Position numbers and translations under genes: made by a program
Notes under the pieces: model-generated
What the model saw: only the letters and a program-made list of their open reading frames with translations
Told to the model about the DNA's origin: nothing
The model's database searches: none
DNA from: G963665405 sp963665405
GTDB taxonomy: Bacteria > Chloroflexota > Dehalococcoidia > Lucifugimonadales > G963665405
DNA length: 64,000 nucleotides
Reading direction: 5' to 3'
Assembly: GCA_963665405.2 (NCBI GenBank)
Contig: CAXXUH010000003.1
Span: 248,001-312,000, forward strand
Shown: one piece after another, positions 25,822-33,324 of the stretch
How positions within the stretch are numbered: the first letter of the stretch is position 1
Layout: each line of letters opens with the position of its first letter

Positions 25822-26133
25822 TCAGAGAGCCCCCACCGGAGCGTCTTCGTCAGTCTGCCAGATGCGTGCCCTGGGCCTCCGCTGGAGCACCGTGTCGATC
25901 TGCTCGATTATCTCGGTTCGCAGCAGATCCGCTTCCCAGGTCTGCCAGTATGCTATGCTCGACCAGGTGCTGATCGTCATGAAGATCGTGGGGCTGAACG
26001 CGTCCACGACCGTCTGTCCCGACACGAACCCCGGCTGACGCGTCGCGCTCGACCGGAGCTCCCTGAGAAGCTCCTTGATCTCTTCTTGAGCGCCGGGGAT
26101 GACCTCGCGCTCCACCATCAGCACCAGGCTCAA
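25822..26133 (-). CDS. Antibiotic biosynthesis monooxygenase (ABM)-fold protein
   Basis: 103 residues from a TTG start with GGAGG 6 nt before it; longer in-frame starts give an Arg-rich, unlikely leader. Dimeric alpha/beta-barrel ABM pattern: LVLMVEREVIPGAQEEIKEL, RQPGFVSGQTVVDAFSP and TWSSIAYWQTWEAD. Family members range from cofactor-free monooxygenases to haem-degrading and sensing proteins. Last gene of the Usp-cNMP-ABM run, 40 nt after the cNMP gene. Confidence 0.75.
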   Translation of the reverse strand: MSLVLMVEREVIPGAQEEIKELLRELRSSATRQPGFVSGQTVVDAFSPTIFMTISTWSSIAYWQTWEADLLRTEIIEQIDTVLQRRPRARIWQTDEDAPVGAL

Positions 26134-26173
26134 GCGACGCCTCCGGCTCCTCTCTTGATCGAGGGGAGACCAC

Positions 26174-26692
26174 CTACGACCGCATCGTCGCATACGATAG
26201 TTCACGACCCAGCGCTTCGGCCATCTGGGTCAGCCTGTGGGCGGCGACCATGGACAGGGCCTTCATCACCTTGTTCTCCAGCTCCGGGGACGAGTCCAGC
26301 ATCTTCCGCACTATCTTGGCGTCGATGCGTAACAGTCTGCTCGACTCCCAGGCGACCGCGGACAGGGGGTGCCTGTACGGCTGGACCAGCGCGGACCAGC
26401 CCACGGCCTCTCCCGGCCGGCAGACCGCAACCGTCGTATGGCGCCACCTCTTGCCCAGCGGACTTCGAATCCCCTTCCGGAGCGCTATCTGACCGTCCGT
26501 TACGAGGAACAGGCGGGACGCCGCCCGGCCCTCCCTGAACAGCACCGACCCCTCCACGGCGGCGAAGTCCGAGCAGAGAGGCGCAAGCCGTTTTACCTCA
26601 TCGTCGGAGAGCGACGCGAACAGCTCGTTCTCTTGGAGCAGAGCCGCGAACCGCGACGCGAACGAGGTGCCGGTGAGGCTAGACTCGAGCAA
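26174..26692 (-). CDS. Cyclic-nucleotide-binding domain protein without DNA-binding domain
   Basis: 172 residues. Crp-type sensor domain: LFASLSDDEVKRLAPLCSDF, GSVLFREGRAASRLFLVTDG, RPGEAVGWSALVQPYRHPLSAVAWESS and RIDAKIVRKMLDSSPELENKV (C-helix). In Crp the phosphate-binding cassette is GExx...RS/TA; here GEAVGWSALVQPYRHPLSAV keeps the Gly-Glu but has His-Pro in place of Arg-Ser, so ligand choice may differ. No helix-turn-helix follows. It overlaps the Usp gene by 14 nt. Confidence 0.82.
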   Translation of the reverse strand: MLESSLTGTSFASRFAALLQENELFASLSDDEVKRLAPLCSDFAAVEGSVLFREGRAASRLFLVTDGQIALRKGIRSPLGKRWRHTTVAVCRPGEAVGWSALVQPYRHPLSAVAWESSRLLRIDAKIVRKMLDSSPELENKVMKALSMVAAHRLTQMAEALGRELSYATMRS

Positions 26693-27125
26693 GTTCGGCA
26701 GGTCTGAACACCTCTACATCGATCGTCGTCCGCTTCCGGACATCAGCGGCGATGTTCCCTTTGATGAGCTTGGCCAGACCCTTGCGCCCGTGGGTGTACA
26801 TCGCGATAAGGTCCACGTCCTCCGTTTTCGCGAACTCCACGATGCCCTCGGCCACCGACTCCGACACCGTCGTCTCGCAGCGGTACGTTAGGTCGCCGCC
26901 GATGCGGTCGACCACGGTCCGGCAATAGCCCAGAGCCTCGTCGCGCTCGGTCTCCTCCTCCTGGCTCGCATCGACTAGCTGGCCTCCAACGGTGTGAGAC
27001 CGGGCCGGCGGGATCACGGTGAGCATGATCACCTCGGCGTCGGCAGACAGCTTCCCCTCCAGCATGCCGGGCACGCGCTGCGCCTCGGGGGAGCCGTCCA
27101 GCGGAATGAGCACCTTCCCGTACAT
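26679..27125 (-). CDS. Universal stress protein (UspA family)
   Basis: 148 residues from the ATG at 27125, 7 nt after GGAGGT. MYGKVLIPLDGSPEAQR start, DVDLIAMYTHGRKGLAKLIKGNIAADV near the end (the nucleotide-loop region, with an altered G-2x-G-9x-G) and a C-terminal beta strand TTIDVEVFRPA. Relatives bind ATP and act in stress survival. First gene of a three-gene operon under the palindrome-rich promoter at 27244-27362. Confidence 0.9.
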   Translation of the reverse strand: MYGKVLIPLDGSPEAQRVPGMLEGKLSADAEVIMLTVIPPARSHTVGGQLVDASQEEETERDEALGYCRTVVDRIGGDLTYRCETTVSESVAEGIVEFAKTEDVDLIAMYTHGRKGLAKLIKGNIAADVRKRTTIDVEVFRPAELARV

Positions 27126-27243
27126 CCCTAACCTCCTGCGGTGAATAAGGGTCTGGCGATAGCGGAGAGCTTTGTTCCAGCGAATCCCGGTGACCGGCAT
27201 CGGTGACGACAGCCGCGCGGCGATCGGCTCCGAGCCCAGGACC

Positions 27244-27261
27244 GTTATCAGATACGATAAC
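27244..27261. promoter_or_regulatory. Perfect dyad at promoter start region
   Basis: GTTATC-AGATAC-GATAAC, a 6-6-6 inverted repeat covering the proposed -10 box and transcription start of the Usp operon. Probable repressor operator. Confidence 0.55.
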
Positions 27262-27282
27262 CAGCGTTTACTAATTTGTCAA
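27254..27282 (-). promoter_or_regulatory. Candidate promoter of the Usp operon
   Basis: Minus-strand TTGACA (27282-27277), 17-nt spacer, TATCGT (27259-27254). About 120 nt of leader separate it from the Usp start. Confidence 0.6.
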
Positions 27283-27294
27283 AATTGTGACAAA
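27275..27294. promoter_or_regulatory. Perfect 7-6-7 palindrome
   Basis: TTTGTCA-AAATTG-TGACAAA. It overlaps the -35 box and the first CRP-like site. Confidence 0.55.
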
Positions 27295-27301
27295 TATCAC
27301 G
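27286..27301. promoter_or_regulatory. CRP-like site 1
   Basis: TGTGA-CAAATA-TCACG, one base off the TGTGA-N6-TCACA consensus. Its centre lies about 46 bp upstream of the predicted Usp transcription start, near an activator position. Confidence 0.55.
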
Positions 27302-27325
27302 CTCTTTTCGTAGTCCACACATGTT

Positions 27326-27341
27326 TGTGACGCATTTTACA
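27326..27341. promoter_or_regulatory. CRP-like site 2
   Basis: TGTGA-CGCATT-TTACA, one mismatch to the CRP consensus, 40 bp from site 1 and 21 bp from site 3. Confidence 0.5.
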
Positions 27342-27346
27342 ATCTC

Positions 27347-27362
27347 TGTGAAACTTCTCACA
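27347..27362. promoter_or_regulatory. CRP-like site 3
   Basis: TGTGA-AACTTC-TCACA, a perfect match to the E. coli CRP half-sites and spacing. Confidence 0.6.
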
Positions 27363-27398
27363 AGCACATTTCGTGCCGGAGAGACAAGGATGATGGAG

Positions 27399-27651
27399 TA
27401 CGGGGAGTGCAGGGGTCCCTCTGCCGGGCGCCTGAAGCCTGGCCCCCGAGCGTGTAGGGGCGCACGGCCGTGCGCCCTCTCGGTGGAACGATGAGCTCCG
27501 GTCGACGCGGTGTCCCTTGCGGCCGGGGAGTGCAGATCCCGACAAGTCGGGATTGCCGGGCGCCTGAGGGTGTCCCTCAGATATCATTTCTCCCCCTTCC
27601 CGGCCAGGAACGGGGCCCCGGGAATGGTCGAAAGGGCTTCCTAAACACCCC
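27399..27651 (+). repeat. Family A mosaic with D module
   Basis: Begins GGGGAGTGCAGGGG, carries GTAGGGGCGCACGGCCGTGC, restarts GGGGAGTGCAG with TCCCGACAAGTCGGGA, then CTGAGGGTGTCCCTCAG and a CCTTCCCGGCCAGGAA module, ending AACACCCC. Same module order as the copy at 21752. Confidence 0.88.
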
Positions 27652-27960
27652 ATGGCCTTTTCAAAGTCCGATAGCTGGCCATCCAGCGGTTGTTCCACGC
27701 CTTCGACCTTGCTGAGCGTAGGAGCGCACAGGGCATGCGCTAGGCCCCGGCCGGGGGTTCCGAAGGGGGCAGAGCCCGCCTCCGCGGGGTTTGCGGTGCC
27801 CCGGCCTCTGGCGGCGTGGCCCCTTACGAGCCGCCTCCTCTGGTCTTCACAGCTGCCGGTCTTACCGGCCGGGTGGGTGGGAATTAAGAGGGAACCTCAA
27901 CGGGGGAGGTAAGGGAACAGTGGGAGAACGAAAAAGACCCTACTAAACACCCGGCTCCCG
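27652..27960 (+). repeat. Element E (with embedded family B), copy 1
   Basis: CTTTTCAAAGTCCGATAGCTGG, TGGCCATCCAGCGG and CTAGGCCCCGGCCGGGGGTT, then a family B core interrupted by an extra 70 bp, GGGAACCTCAACGGGGGAGG and AAAAGACCCTAC. Other copies lie at 51755 and 63566. Confidence 0.85.
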
Positions 27961-28022
27961 GTTGAGAGGCCAGCCCTCCTGTATAATAGGCAGCTGAATC
28001 AGCCCGCTGCCGGAGGTACCGA

Positions 28023-28991
28023 ATGCCGATCAAAGTAGACGTCCGGGTCCCGGTCGGTGCGCCCATCAAAGAGATCGCAGAGTTCGCGCGGAGGTGCGAG
28101 GACGCCGGATTCAGCGGAGTGGGGATCATCGACCATCAGCATACGGGCAGAGACGTTTTCGTCGCCCTCGCTGCCGCGGCCATGCACACCTCTCGCATAG
28201 ACCTGTACCCCGCGGTCACCAACCCGGTCACACGTCACCCTATGGTACTCGCCTCCGTGGCCCAGACCCTGCAGGAAATCGCGCCGGGACGGATCCTTAT
28301 GGCGGTCGGCTCGGGGTTCATGTCGGTCCGCCAGATCAACCGGACTCGCGCAACCGTCGCCGACATGCGCACCGCGATCGCCGAGATGCGCCGGCTGCTG
28401 AGGGGAGAGTCGGTTTATCCCGGGATGACCGAGGGTAAGATGCTTCATGTAGACGACGTGCCAACGCCGGTCTACGTCACGGCCTCGGGTCCGAAGATGA
28501 CGGAGCTGGCGGGGGAGGTGGGCGACGGTGCGATGCTGATGGCGGGGCTGCACCGGGGAGCCGTGGCCCGGGCTCAGGAGATCATCAGCGACGGCGCCCG
28601 CAAGGCGGGGCGAAACGCGGAGGACCTCCCGCTGATCCTGGTGTGCGGCGGGCGCTTCGACGACGATCTCGACCGCGCCAGGGAGTCGGCCCGCGACCTC
28701 TGCTACCAGTGGATCACCGACCCCCTGAAGGCCTACTGGATCGAGGCAGCCGGAATCGAAGTTCCGCCGGTCAGCGCCGCGGCCGAGATTCCGCCCGATT
28801 CACTCGCGCAGCTCTGCGATGCCACCGGACTGTTCGGTCCACCGGAACACTGGGTGGACCACATCGAGCAGGTCGCGAGCGAGGTCAGTAACGCCCGTAT
28901 CTTCATCCAGCCCACGACGACCTACGATCTGCCCGTCGAGGCGGTCGAGACGTTCCGGACCAGGGTCGCGCCAAAACTGACGACATCCTAG
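28023..28991 (+). CDS. LLM-class (probably F420- or FMN-dependent) oxidoreductase
   Basis: 322 residues, ATG start behind GGAGGT, with TATAAT at 27982-27987. TIM barrel of the methylene-H4MPT reductase/luciferase type: DAGFSGVGIIDHQHTGRD, PAVTNPVTRHPMVLAS, ISPGR-like IAPGRILMAVGSG, PTPVYVTASGPKMTELAG and GDGAMLMAGLH. The last two match F420-binding members, but cofactor choice is inference. Single gene flanked by repeats. Confidence 0.87.
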   Translation: MPIKVDVRVPVGAPIKEIAEFARRCEDAGFSGVGIIDHQHTGRDVFVALAAAAMHTSRIDLYPAVTNPVTRHPMVLASVAQTLQEIAPGRILMAVGSGFMSVRQINRTRATVADMRTAIAEMRRLLRGESVYPGMTEGKMLHVDDVPTPVYVTASGPKMTELAGEVGDGAMLMAGLHRGAVARAQEIISDGARKAGRNAEDLPLILVCGGRFDDDLDRARESARDLCYQWITDPLKAYWIEAAGIEVPPVSAAAEIPPDSLAQLCDATGLFGPPEHWVDHIEQVASEVSNARIFIQPTTTYDLPVEAVETFRTRVAPKLTTS

Positions 28992-28996
28992 CCGGA

Positions 28997-29119
28997 TGAT
29001 GAAATATGGGGTGTTCGGATCCCGGCAAGTCGGGATTGCCGGTCCCTCGCCGGAAGGAGGAGGGAAACCCTCAGATATCATTGCCAGGGGGATCGTCGAA
29101 AGGGGTTCTCAACACCCTG
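28997..29119 (+). repeat. Family A repeat, rearranged
   Basis: GATCCCGGCAAGTCGGGATT hairpin, then GGGAAACCCTCAGATATCATT without the CCAGGAAGG module, ending GGTTCTCAACACCCTG. Confidence 0.8.
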
Positions 29120-29207
29120 TCAGGCTGGTGGAGCCCCTGCATCTGCTCAGTAGCTGCCATCCGGCTTCCGGCCGACGAACGGCGCTGCCCTGGCAGTCCC
29201 TGTGGCG

Positions 29208-29285
29208 GTTCCGAGGGGGTTTTGCCCCCTTCGCGGGGGTTTGGGTGCATCCCGCAAGAAATTCCTCTCGGGTGGGTGGGCAATG
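29208..29285 (+). repeat. Family B repeat
   Basis: GGTTCCGAGGGGGTTTTGCCCCCTTCGCGGGGGTTTGGG, then CTCGGGTGGGTGGGCAATG. The 200 bases after it, up to the TlpA-like gene, hold nothing recognisable. Confidence 0.8.
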
Positions 29286-29484
29286 AAGGGTCCGAGTCTC
29301 TAGAACAACGGAGACACCGCTTCGCGGGGGCCGCCAGAAGACCGGCGCTGCGGACCGATCCCAGCTCCGATCCGCATCTCCCGCCCGGGCGATGCATCCA
29401 AAGTACCAATAGCCAAACGTACATATCTAGGGACCATCCTGGGCAGGCGGCCGGCATACGCGGTCCGCTGAGAGGCTTTCGTTG

Positions 29485-30144
29485 ATGAGGCTAACAAGTT
29501 TGAGGAATCGCAGATCGGCGGGATTGGCGGCAGCGGCCTCCGCGGCCTTATTCGTCGCCGCCGCGTGTGGAGGGTCTTCCACCGCCGAGGTGGCGGCGAC
29601 TGACCCGACGGCCACCAGGTCCGCGCCGGGTCCGACTCAGGAGTCCGAGCGAACGGTCCAAGTCGACACCCCCAAGGCCGTATCGGTGAGCGTGCCGCTC
29701 GACTTCCCGATCGAGGTGTACACTGGAGAGGAAGAGGTGGGCGCGAGTGAGCTCTCGTTCTCCGGGCTCTTCGATGGCGGGAAGCCCGTCGTCCTCAACT
29801 TCTGGGCTGGGCTGTGTCCGCCCTGCCGGGCCGAGATGCCGGACATCCAGGCGGTCCACGACGAGTTCAAGGACAGAGTCGTCATCTTCGGCGTCGACAT
29901 CGGCCCCTTCGTCGGTCTCGGTAACAAGAGCGACGCTACCCAGCTCATCCGCGATCTTGGTGTCACCTACCCGACCGGGGCCACAAACGAGCCGGGCGTC
30001 ATCAGTACGTACAGGGTTCTCGGAATGCCCACCACTGTGTTCTTGACACCTGATGGAAAGGTCAAGAGAACCTGGACCGGGCTCCTGACCGAGGCCAAGC
30101 TGGTCGAGCTCGTTGAGGAGCTGATGGCGGCGTCGGGGGCGTAG
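29485..30144 (+). CDS. TlpA/ResA-like thioredoxin lipoprotein
   Basis: 219 residues from the ATG at 29485. Signal sequence with a lipobox near residue 30 (LFVAAACGGSS), a Ser/Thr/Pro linker, then a thioredoxin fold with VVLNFWAGLCPPCRAEMPDI (CPPC active site), IFGVDIGPF and GMPTTVFLTPDGKV (cis-Pro). An extracytoplasmic, membrane-anchored thiol-disulfide protein. It is followed without a gap by a small membrane protein and CcdA, which supplies electrons to such proteins. Confidence 0.92.
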   Translation: MRLTSLRNRRSAGLAAAASAALFVAAACGGSSTAEVAATDPTATRSAPGPTQESERTVQVDTPKAVSVSVPLDFPIEVYTGEEEVGASELSFSGLFDGGKPVVLNFWAGLCPPCRAEMPDIQAVHDEFKDRVVIFGVDIGPFVGLGNKSDATQLIRDLGVTYPTGATNEPGVISTYRVLGMPTTVFLTPDGKVKRTWTGLLTEAKLVELVEELMAASGA

Positions 30145-30360
30145 ATGGCGATGCAAAAGGGACAGACGCGGAAGAAAGAAGACATGCGGCCGTGGCCTCT
30201 GGCCGTAGGACTGGCCTCAGTGTTTGTCGCCGCGGCGCTGGTGCTGAGCGCCACGATAAACCCGCTCTTCGGGCGGAGCGTGCACTGGGACTGGGCTGCC
30301 GGACTGTCCGCTGTGCTCCTGGTTCTGCTGGCTACCGCTGTGCGGCGGCGATGGGTGTAG
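30145..30360 (+). CDS. Small two-helix membrane protein (71 aa)
   Basis: The ATG directly follows the TlpA stop (TAGATG). A Lys/Arg-rich cytoplasmic start, then two hydrophobic segments (about 17-36 and 49-65) joined by NPLFGRSVHWDW, ending RRRWV. No family recognised. Its fixed place between a TlpA-like protein and CcdA suggests a role in the thiol-redox membrane module. Confidence 0.75.
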   Translation: MAMQKGQTRKKEDMRPWPLAVGLASVFVAAALVLSATINPLFGRSVHWDWAAGLSAVLLVLLATAVRRRWV

Positions 30361-30373
30361 AGGGGGGCTTGTG

Positions 30374-31297
30374 ATGGAGGGCGGCGCAATACAGCCACGA
30401 TCCGTCCTTCGGCTCGACCGGTGGGCCGGGTACACGGTCTCTGTGGTCCTCGCCGCCGGCGTCATGGCGGTGGCGGTGATCGGCGCGCTCATCACCAACG
30501 GCGGCGAGGGGATCGGCGGCCTCAACATCTTCGTCGAGACCCTCTCCGGCCGGACAGGGTCGCGGGTCGAAGGCGCGGTCTCCTTCCTGCCCCTCGGGTT
30601 CGCCTTCTTCGCGGGCGCCGTCTCGGCGTTCAACCCCTGCGGCTTCGCGATGCTCCCGGCCTACCTCGGACTCTATCTTGGCACCGACGAGGAGGGCGCA
30701 GCCCAGCCCCCGATGGTCAACAGGCTCGGGCGCGCGCTCTTAGTGGGCGCGTCCGTCACGGCAGGATTCGCCGTGATGTTTGGGGTCGTCGGCGCGGCCA
30801 TAAGCGGTGGCGCGCGGCCCCTCGTCTCCTTCTTCCCGTGGATCGGCCTGGTAATCGGGGTCATCCTGGTTCTGGTAGGGACGTGGCTGTTCCGAGGTGG
30901 CAAGATGTACACGGCCTTCGCTCAGAGCCTGTCCAGCCGGATGGGAGACCCTAACGAGATGAACCCCCGTGGCTACTTCATCTTCGGAATCAGCTACGGA
31001 ACGGCCTCGCTGAGCTGCACCCTCCCGATCTTCCTGGCGGTGATCGGAATCACGACGCTGACCGCAGGAAACATCCTGAGCTCAATCGGCCAGTTCCTGC
31101 TCTTCGCGTTCGGGATGGGACTCGTCATCGTCGTGCTGACCCTCCTGGCTGCCCTCTTCAAGACGGCCATGCTCAAGGGCATGCGAAGGATATTCCCCTA
31201 CATCCAGCCGGTCAGCGCCGGACTCATGCTCATCGCCGGGGCCTACATCGTCTTCTACTGGCTCACGATCGGCGGCCTCCTCGACAGAATCGGCTGA
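30374..31297 (+). CDS. ccdA: CcdA-type thiol-disulfide transporter
   Basis: 307 residues; the ATG at 30374 (or the GTG just before) follows AGGGGGG. A first membrane segment, then the DsbD/CcdA core of six helices with both functional cysteines in conserved settings: AFNPCGFAMLPAYLGLYLG and SYGTASLSCTLPIFLAV. It carries reducing power across the membrane to proteins such as the TlpA-like lipoprotein encoded two genes upstream. Confidence 0.92.
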   Translation: MEGGAIQPRSVLRLDRWAGYTVSVVLAAGVMAVAVIGALITNGGEGIGGLNIFVETLSGRTGSRVEGAVSFLPLGFAFFAGAVSAFNPCGFAMLPAYLGLYLGTDEEGAAQPPMVNRLGRALLVGASVTAGFAVMFGVVGAAISGGARPLVSFFPWIGLVIGVILVLVGTWLFRGGKMYTAFAQSLSSRMGDPNEMNPRGYFIFGISYGTASLSCTLPIFLAVIGITTLTAGNILSSIGQFLLFAFGMGLVIVVLTLLAALFKTAMLKGMRRIFPYIQPVSAGLMLIAGAYIVFYWLTIGGLLDRIG

Positions 31298-31347
31298 CCG
31301 CGCTCTATACCCCATACCCCGTACCCCGTACCCCAGCTCCCGCCTGC

Positions 31348-31376
31348 TTGTCCTCCCCGTAACCCGACCATATAAT
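31348..31376 (+). promoter_or_regulatory. Strong promoter facing a gene-free repeat region
   Basis: TTGTCC (31348-31353), 17-nt spacer, perfect TATAAT (31371-31376). No gene follows for 890 bases until the PanE-like start at 32268. Confidence 0.5.
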
Positions 31377-31435
31377 GCTGCTGGCCGGAACGAAGCGCCC
31401 GGTGAAAGGGGAACGCACGCGGACGTCCACGGTAT

Positions 31436-31545
31436 CCGGGGGTTCCAAAGGGGGCTCTGCCCCCTTTGCGGGGTTTGGGGTACCCCCGTCCCCTAGGGCG
31501 GGTGGGCGGAAAAAGAGTACCCCAAAAGGGTGGGGAAGCCGGGAA
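31436..31545 (+). repeat. Family B repeat
   Basis: GGGGGTTCCAAAGGGGGCTC/GCCCCCTTTGCGGGGTTTGGGG, then GGGCGGGTGGGCGGAAAAAG and AGTACCCCAAAAGGG. Confidence 0.88.
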
Positions 31546-31606
31546 CGCAGTTCGGTGCGATGAGAGCGTCCCAGCCAACACCCCCCGAGCCCAACGGGGA
31601 GCGCCG

Positions 31607-32192
31607 GGTGAAAGGAGAGTGCAGAGGGCAAGCCCCCCTGCCGGGAGTCTGAGGGTGTCCCTCAGAGACCCCTTTGCCCTCTACGCCGGTGGCCAGCGGT
31701 CTTGTCGTCGATGGACGGCTGGTAGACCGCCGGAGTTGAAGCCAGATCGCTGATCCGGTCCAGCCCTGGGGTGAAAGGGGAGTGCAGAGGGGAAGCCCCT
31801 CTGCCGGGAGTCTGAGGGTGTCCCTCGGAGTTGAAGCCAGATCGCTGAAGCCCCCTTTCCCGTCTACGCCGGTGGCCAGCGGTCCTGTCGTCGATGGACG
31901 GCTGGTAGACCGCCGGAGTTGAAGCCAGATCGCTGATCCGGTCCAGCCCTGGGGAGAAGGGGAGCGCAGAGGGGAAGCCCCTCTGCCGGGAGTCTGAGGG
32001 TGTCCCTCGAGAACCCCCTTTCCCCTCTACGCCGGTGGCCAGCGGTCCTGTCGTCGATGGACGGCTGGTAGACCGCCGGAGTTGAAGCCAGATCGCCGAT
32101 CCGGTCCAGCCCTGGGGTGAAAGGGGAGTGCAGAGGGGAAGCCCCTCTGCCGGGAGTCTGAGGGTGTCCCTCAGAGACCCTCTTTCCCCCAC
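31607..32192 (+). repeat. Tandem array: family A hairpins plus a unique spacer
   Basis: Four GAGTGCAGAGGG-type starts with AAGCCCC hairpins and CTGAGGGTGTCCCTC. They alternate with three copies of a spacer containing GCCGGTGGCCAGCGGTC, CGATGGACGGCTGGTAGACC and GAGTTGAAGCCAGATCGC. Copies begin near 31685, 31867 and 32030 (periods about 182 and 163). One copy has an extra 20-bp internal duplication. Confidence 0.9.
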
Positions 32193-32267
32193 CTCGTTGG
32201 GGTGGGGTACACCGGTCAGCAATAATGCGGGGGAAAGTATCCCCAAACCTGAGAGGTTAAGTAACCC

Positions 32268-33293
32268 ATGACCAAGAAACTCGCGATACTGGGAGTAGGC
32301 GGAATCGGTGGCGTCACCGGCGGCTACCTCACCCGAGCCGGACACGACGTCACCCTGATCGACCAGTGGCCCGAGAACGTCGAGACCATGAGGACCAAGG
32401 GCCTGACTGTGACCAGCCACGAAGAGGAGTTCACCGTCCACCCCAACGCGCTTCACCTGTGCGAGGTCGCCGCCGCGAAGCCCCGGTTCGACGCGGTCAT
32501 CCTCGCCGTCAAGTCCTATGACACCGAGTGGTCGGTGCGGTTCATCGAGCCGTACCTGGTCCAGGGCGGCTTCTTCGTTTCGGCCCAGAACGGCATCAAC
32601 GACGACGCCATCGCGGCCCTCATGGGATGGAGCCGCGTCATCGGCTGCGTCGTCACGCTGGGCGCGGAGATGTCCGAGCCCGGCCACGCGCGGCGGACCA
32701 GCCCGGCCGCCAGGCCCGCCTTCACCCTGGGTGAGCCCAGCGGACTGATCACCCCGCGGCTCACCGAGATGACGGACATCCTGGGAGCCGTCGGCACGAC
32801 CAAGACCACGTCCAACCTGTGGGGCGAGCGCTGGTCCAAGCTGACCATCAACGCCATGTCCAACGCCGTCGCCGGACTCACCGGCGTGAAGTCGGCAGAG
32901 CTGCGGGAGAAGCCCGAGCCCAGGCGGACGTCCATCCGGATCGCCTCCGAGGTCGTGCGGGTCGGCACCGCCCTCGGCGTCCGCATCGAGCCCATCGGGG
33001 GGATCCCCCCGGATATGTTCGTCGACGCCGCGACAGACGGGGCCGTTCTCGAAGACCTCGAAAGCAGGCTGGTGGATGGGGCTAAGCTGATCGGCACAGG
33101 ACGGCCGTCGCTCGCTCAGGACGTCCACAAGGGACGCAGGACCGAGGTCGACTTCCTGAACGGCTACATCTCCCGGAAGGGCATCGAGGCCGGAATCGCC
33201 ACCCCGTCAAACGACTCGGTCGTCAGGCACACGAAGCGGCTCGAATCCGGCGAGATACCCCAGTCCCTCGACAACCTGAAGCTCATCGACTAG
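32268..33293 (+). CDS. 2-dehydropantoate 2-reductase family protein
   Basis: 341 residues. ApbA/PanE N-terminal Rossmann domain: KLAILGVGGIGGVTGGYLTRAGHDVTLID, then DAVILAVKSYDTEW and VSAQNGIND. The C-terminal helical domain has the catalytic Lys region WSKLTINAMSNAVAGLTG and SLAQDVHKGRRTEVDFLNGY with the conserved Ser/Asn substrate contacts. True PanE makes pantoate with NADPH. This paralogue is longer than PanE (about 300) and may reduce another 2-keto acid. No pantothenate genes nearby. Confidence 0.85.
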   Translation: MTKKLAILGVGGIGGVTGGYLTRAGHDVTLIDQWPENVETMRTKGLTVTSHEEEFTVHPNALHLCEVAAAKPRFDAVILAVKSYDTEWSVRFIEPYLVQGGFFVSAQNGINDDAIAALMGWSRVIGCVVTLGAEMSEPGHARRTSPAARPAFTLGEPSGLITPRLTEMTDILGAVGTTKTTSNLWGERWSKLTINAMSNAVAGLTGVKSAELREKPEPRRTSIRIASEVVRVGTALGVRIEPIGGIPPDMFVDAATDGAVLEDLESRLVDGAKLIGTGRPSLAQDVHKGRRTEVDFLNGYISRKGIEAGIATPSNDSVVRHTKRLESGEIPQSLDNLKLID

Positions 33294-33324
33294 CGAGGTG
33301 GTCCTCGACCTCCCGGTCGTACCA

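Noticed and set aside
31607..32192. CRISPR or VNTR-coded surface protein
   Set aside because: Spacers are near-identical rather than unique, and no frame gives a plausible repeat protein.
31662..33128. Long minus-strand ORF of 488 codons
   Set aside because: Antisense to the PanE-like gene, and its repeated peptides come from translating the tandem repeat array.
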